Assembly (NCBI GenBank): GCA_016712145.1
Contig: JADJRO010000001.1
Location: forward strand, 1,488,001-1,552,000
Length of the DNA stretch: 64,000 nucleotides
Direction of reading: 5' to 3'
DNA from: Saprospiraceae bacterium
GTDB taxonomy: Bacteria; Bacteroidota; Bacteroidia; Chitinophagales; Saprospiraceae
The notes beneath the pieces were generated by a model. The model searched no databases. It had not been told where the DNA came from and saw nothing but the letters and a program-made list of their open reading frames with translations. A program made the translations under genes and the position numbers. Below are positions 63,739-64,000 of this stretch, one piece after another. Position 1 is the stretch's first letter. Each line of letters opens with the position of its first letter.

Positions 63739-64000
63739 ATGTTAAAATTGGCTATTATAGGCCCAGCATACCCACTTCGGGGTGGATTAGCATCATTTGA
63801 CGAAAGACTTTGCAAAGCATTTAAAGAAATAGGCTGGGAAGCTTCGATTTATACTTTTTCACTCCAATATCCTTCCCTTTTATTTCCAGGAACGAGCCAA
63901 TACTCTGATGAAAAACCTCCAGTAGATTTAGACATTCACGTTTGCATTAACTCCATAAACCCATTTAATTGGATTAAGACTGGAAGGCGTATTCGAAAAT
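63739..64000 (+). CDS. Glycosyltransferase (GT4-like), N-terminal part only
   Basis: The frame begins at the ATG at 63739 (MLKLAIIGPAYPLRGGLASF) and stays open for 87 codons to the window end. The GPAYPLRGGLASFDERLCKAF start is typical of GT4-type glycosyltransferases with a GxxxxxGG Rossmann-like loop. The gene is cut by the window edge. It lies five bases after the GT2 gene, so the two are cotranscribed. Confidence 0.78.
   Translation, partial: MLKLAIIGPAYPLRGGLASFDERLCKAFKEIGWEASIYTFSLQYPSLLFPGTSQYSDEKPPVDLDIHVCINSINPFNWIKTGRRIRK

Noticed and set aside
1..64000. tRNA, rRNA, prophage and insertion-sequence genes
   Set aside because: I looked for T-loop motifs, transposase and phage genes and found none I could support.

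Overview
This window is a chromosomal segment of an AT-rich member of the Bacteroidota, most likely of the Saprospiraceae/Saprospiria type. The evidence is several secreted proteins with type IX secretion (T9SS) C-terminal sorting domains of both the short 'type A' kind and the longer gliding-motility 'type B' kind, promoter-like TAnnTTTG -7 elements in front of many genes, few Shine-Dalgarno-like sites, and lineage-typical gene versions (eukaryote-type ProS, DUF3127, DUF4199, BatA-like protein next to a degenerate dihydroorotase). I see no rRNA, tRNA, CRISPR array, prophage or transposase gene.

Layout. 0-8.4 kb: ABC-F ATPase, small membrane protein, A-type Fe-S carrier (frameshifted), DoxX-like protein, kelch-like T9SS protein, small membrane protein, penicillin acylase (frameshifted), YaaA. 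8.4-14 kb: FadL-like porin and a Tyr-rich exported protein, prolyl-tRNA synthetase, exported protein plus DUF3127 protein with an SSB-like tail. 14.3-21.4 kb: ice-binding-domain T9SS protein, then a repeat island with a broken four-helix-bundle gene between inverted octamer arrays, then a giant dockerin-bearing T9SS protein. 21.7-26 kb: a second pair of octamer arrays, alkaline phosphatase, DprA, TMTC-like membrane protein. 26-31 kb: small barrel protein, RRM protein and DEAD helicase separated by two hairpins, RseP, HscB. 31-35.8 kb: O-antigen ligase-like protein, iscA-iscU-iscS on the minus strand, MeaB. 35.8-46.1 kb: M23 peptidase, PrxQ, metal-binding lipoprotein, giant type B T9SS protein, LipA, exported protein, deacetylase-like protein, CorA. 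46.9-50.7 kb: DksA-like regulator and a polyamine operon (arginine decarboxylase, agmatinase, deoxyhypusine-synthase homologue). 51-57 kb: amino-acid permease, OmpA-like protein, Dna2-like nuclease-helicase (frameshifted). 57-64 kb: beta-helix T9SS protein, BatA-like protein (frameshifted), dihydroorotase homologue lacking metal ligands, DUF4199, GT2 glycosyltransferase and the start of a further glycosyltransferase.

How it fits together: the window is mostly core housekeeping (Fe-S assembly, lipoate, polyamines, translation, envelope quality control) interleaved with large exported adhesin-like proteins. The most distinctive features are (i) octamer arrays in inverted pairs, one pair enclosing a 23S-intervening-protein-like gene, (ii) five strongly supported and two likely single-base homopolymer indels that break otherwise conserved genes, pointing to read or consensus error, (iii) a Dna2-like fusion, and (iv) the polyamine trio with a deoxyhypusine-synthase homologue.
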